Below, piece by piece: positions 5,336 through 6,027 of a stretch of 6,027 nucleotides of DNA (position 1 is the first letter of the stretch; every line of letters starts with the position of its first letter). The DNA lies in NCBI GenBank assembly GCA_002409285.1, contig DHUT01000094.1:1-6027 (forward strand), written 5' to 3'. Both the position numbers and the translations under genes were made by a program. The notes beneath the pieces are model-generated. The model saw only the letters and a program-made list of their open reading frames with translations. It was not told the DNA's origin and made no database searches. This stretch comes from Firmicutes bacterium UBA5227. Its GTDB lineage: Bacteria > Bacillota > Clostridia > Tissierellales > Sedimentibacteraceae.

Positions 5336-5887
5336 ATGGCACAATACAAAGTATCAGATTCCATAAAGATATCCAGGATAATATCCGGTTTTGAAGGGAT
5401 AAATCCTGATCCCAGGTTAATTGCAGAAAAAAATGGTTTTTCTTCTCATATTGAAATGGCTGAATTTATGAAAAAAATGAAATACAAGTGGAGCTCCGAA
5501 TGTAACAACTATGTAAAGTCAATTGACGAAATAAACAACAAAGCAGAATTTAATTACATTGTTCCTGATAAAGAAGACCAAGAGTACAATATTGCAGATC
5601 CTATAGACACATATATTCCTTTTCTTAAATTTCTCTATAACAGAAAGGATGAAATTTGTGAATTACTATCTAACACATGCAATTCCGGCAAAATTCCAAG
5701 ATACACCCTAAGCGGGATTGTAAGAACAAAGGCAATTTATATGAATGATTCTGTCGCAAATCTTGCCATGGAATTTAGCAAGGAAAAAAACATTACACAA
5801 AGAGAAATATTTGAAGCGGCAATAATAGAGTACTTGCAGAAATATGGATATAAGGAAGAAGTTGAAGCTATATTAGAAATAAAATAA
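5336..5887 (+). CDS. Hypothetical protein with C-terminal RHH-like domain
   Basis: A 183-residue protein I cannot assign to a named family. The C-terminal part looks like a ribbon-helix-helix (Arc/MetJ/CopG-type) DNA-binding unit: strand VRTKAIYMN (129-137), helix DSVANLAMEFSKEKN (138-152), turn and helix ITQREIFEAAIIEYLQKYG (153-171). RHH proteins bind operators as dimers through the strand. The N-terminal part has a helical stretch NGFSSHIEMAEFMKKMKYKW (33-52) and a NNYVKS end (57-62), then an acidic linker (about 68-90) and a helical segment (91-112). There is no signal peptide or membrane segment. AGGAGG lies nine bases before the ATG and the recombinase stop is 13 bases upstream. From this I infer a DNA-binding partner of the recombinase, such as an accessory or directionality factor or an autoregulator. 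A housekeeping or plasmid-type role cannot be excluded. Confidence 0.75.
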   Translation: MAQYKVSDSIKISRIISGFEGINPDPRLIAEKNGFSSHIEMAEFMKKMKYKWSSECNNYVKSIDEINNKAEFNYIVPDKEDQEYNIADPIDTYIPFLKFLYNRKDEICELLSNTCNSGKIPRYTLSGIVRTKAIYMNDSVANLAMEFSKEKNITQREIFEAAIIEYLQKYGYKEEVEAILEIK

Positions 5888-5928
5888 GTCAACCTATATG
5901 AATAAAAGCTTATAATTTATAATGTTTA

Positions 5929-5981
5929 AGGCATGCCTATTAGATAAATAGTTAGTTTAAGTAATGGCTCATAAATTTATG
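5929..5981. repeat. Two short palindromes after the recombinase operon
   Basis: AGGCATGCCT (5929-5938) and CATAAATTTATG (5970-5981) are perfect palindromes of 10 and 12 bases in the AT-rich sequence after the RHH-protein gene. Neither is followed by a T-run, so neither is a terminator. They could be binding sites for the RHH protein or recombinase, or chance. No convincing 11-6-11 Xer core site is visible. Confidence 0.25.
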
Positions 5982-6027
5982 GCATAGATGTTGGTATTTA
6001 TTAATATTAATATTATGAAATTTTGGC

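Overview
The window looks like part of a low-GC Firmicutes chromosome, most likely class Clostridia. The basis is AT-rich coding sequence, strong AGGAGG-type ribosome binding sites, a clostridial-style long MazF, a Gram-positive O-antigen-ligase-like membrane protein, and GGGACGG-ended repeats. I cannot name the species.

Layout. Positions 1-135 hold an unassigned left edge and a GC-rich array of partial repeat ends. A fold-back repeat element (copy 1, 136-282) follows. A gene-poor stretch (283-742) carries three small hairpins that share the 7-nt loop CACTCGT but have different stems. On the minus strand is an apparently orphan MazF/PemK-type toxin gene with a coiled-coil tail (743-1384), overlapped at its start by a 29-codon ORF (1369-1458) that resembles the truncated start of an IS66-type TnpA. 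A second repeat copy (1645-1779) is identical to copy 1 over 130 bp. It runs into the 3' end of a 613-residue O-antigen ligase/polymerase-family gene (1746-3587, minus) and supplies that gene's last ten codons, stop codon and probable terminator. Upstream of the ligase gene, three short same-strand ORFs (3602-3916) look like one gene broken by frameshifts, with a sigma-A-like promoter and an upstream terminator-like hairpin.

On the plus strand, a decayed HigA-like XRE antitoxin (4079-4292) is followed by a diverged half copy of the repeat (4308-4381). Then comes a two-gene unit: an intact tyrosine recombinase (4459-5322) and, 13 bases later, a 183-residue protein with a C-terminal ribbon-helix-helix-like domain (5336-5887). 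The right edge has only short palindromes.

Interpretation. This is an accessory patch shaped by repeat insertion and gene decay: one toxin without a visible antitoxin, one antitoxin relic without a toxin, one possible insertion-sequence remnant, three repeat copies and a site-specific recombinase. The best-supported unusual observations are the repeat that has rewritten the ligase gene's end, the CACTCGT-loop hairpin family, and the recombinase plus RHH-protein pair. I did not find a clear new multi-gene system.
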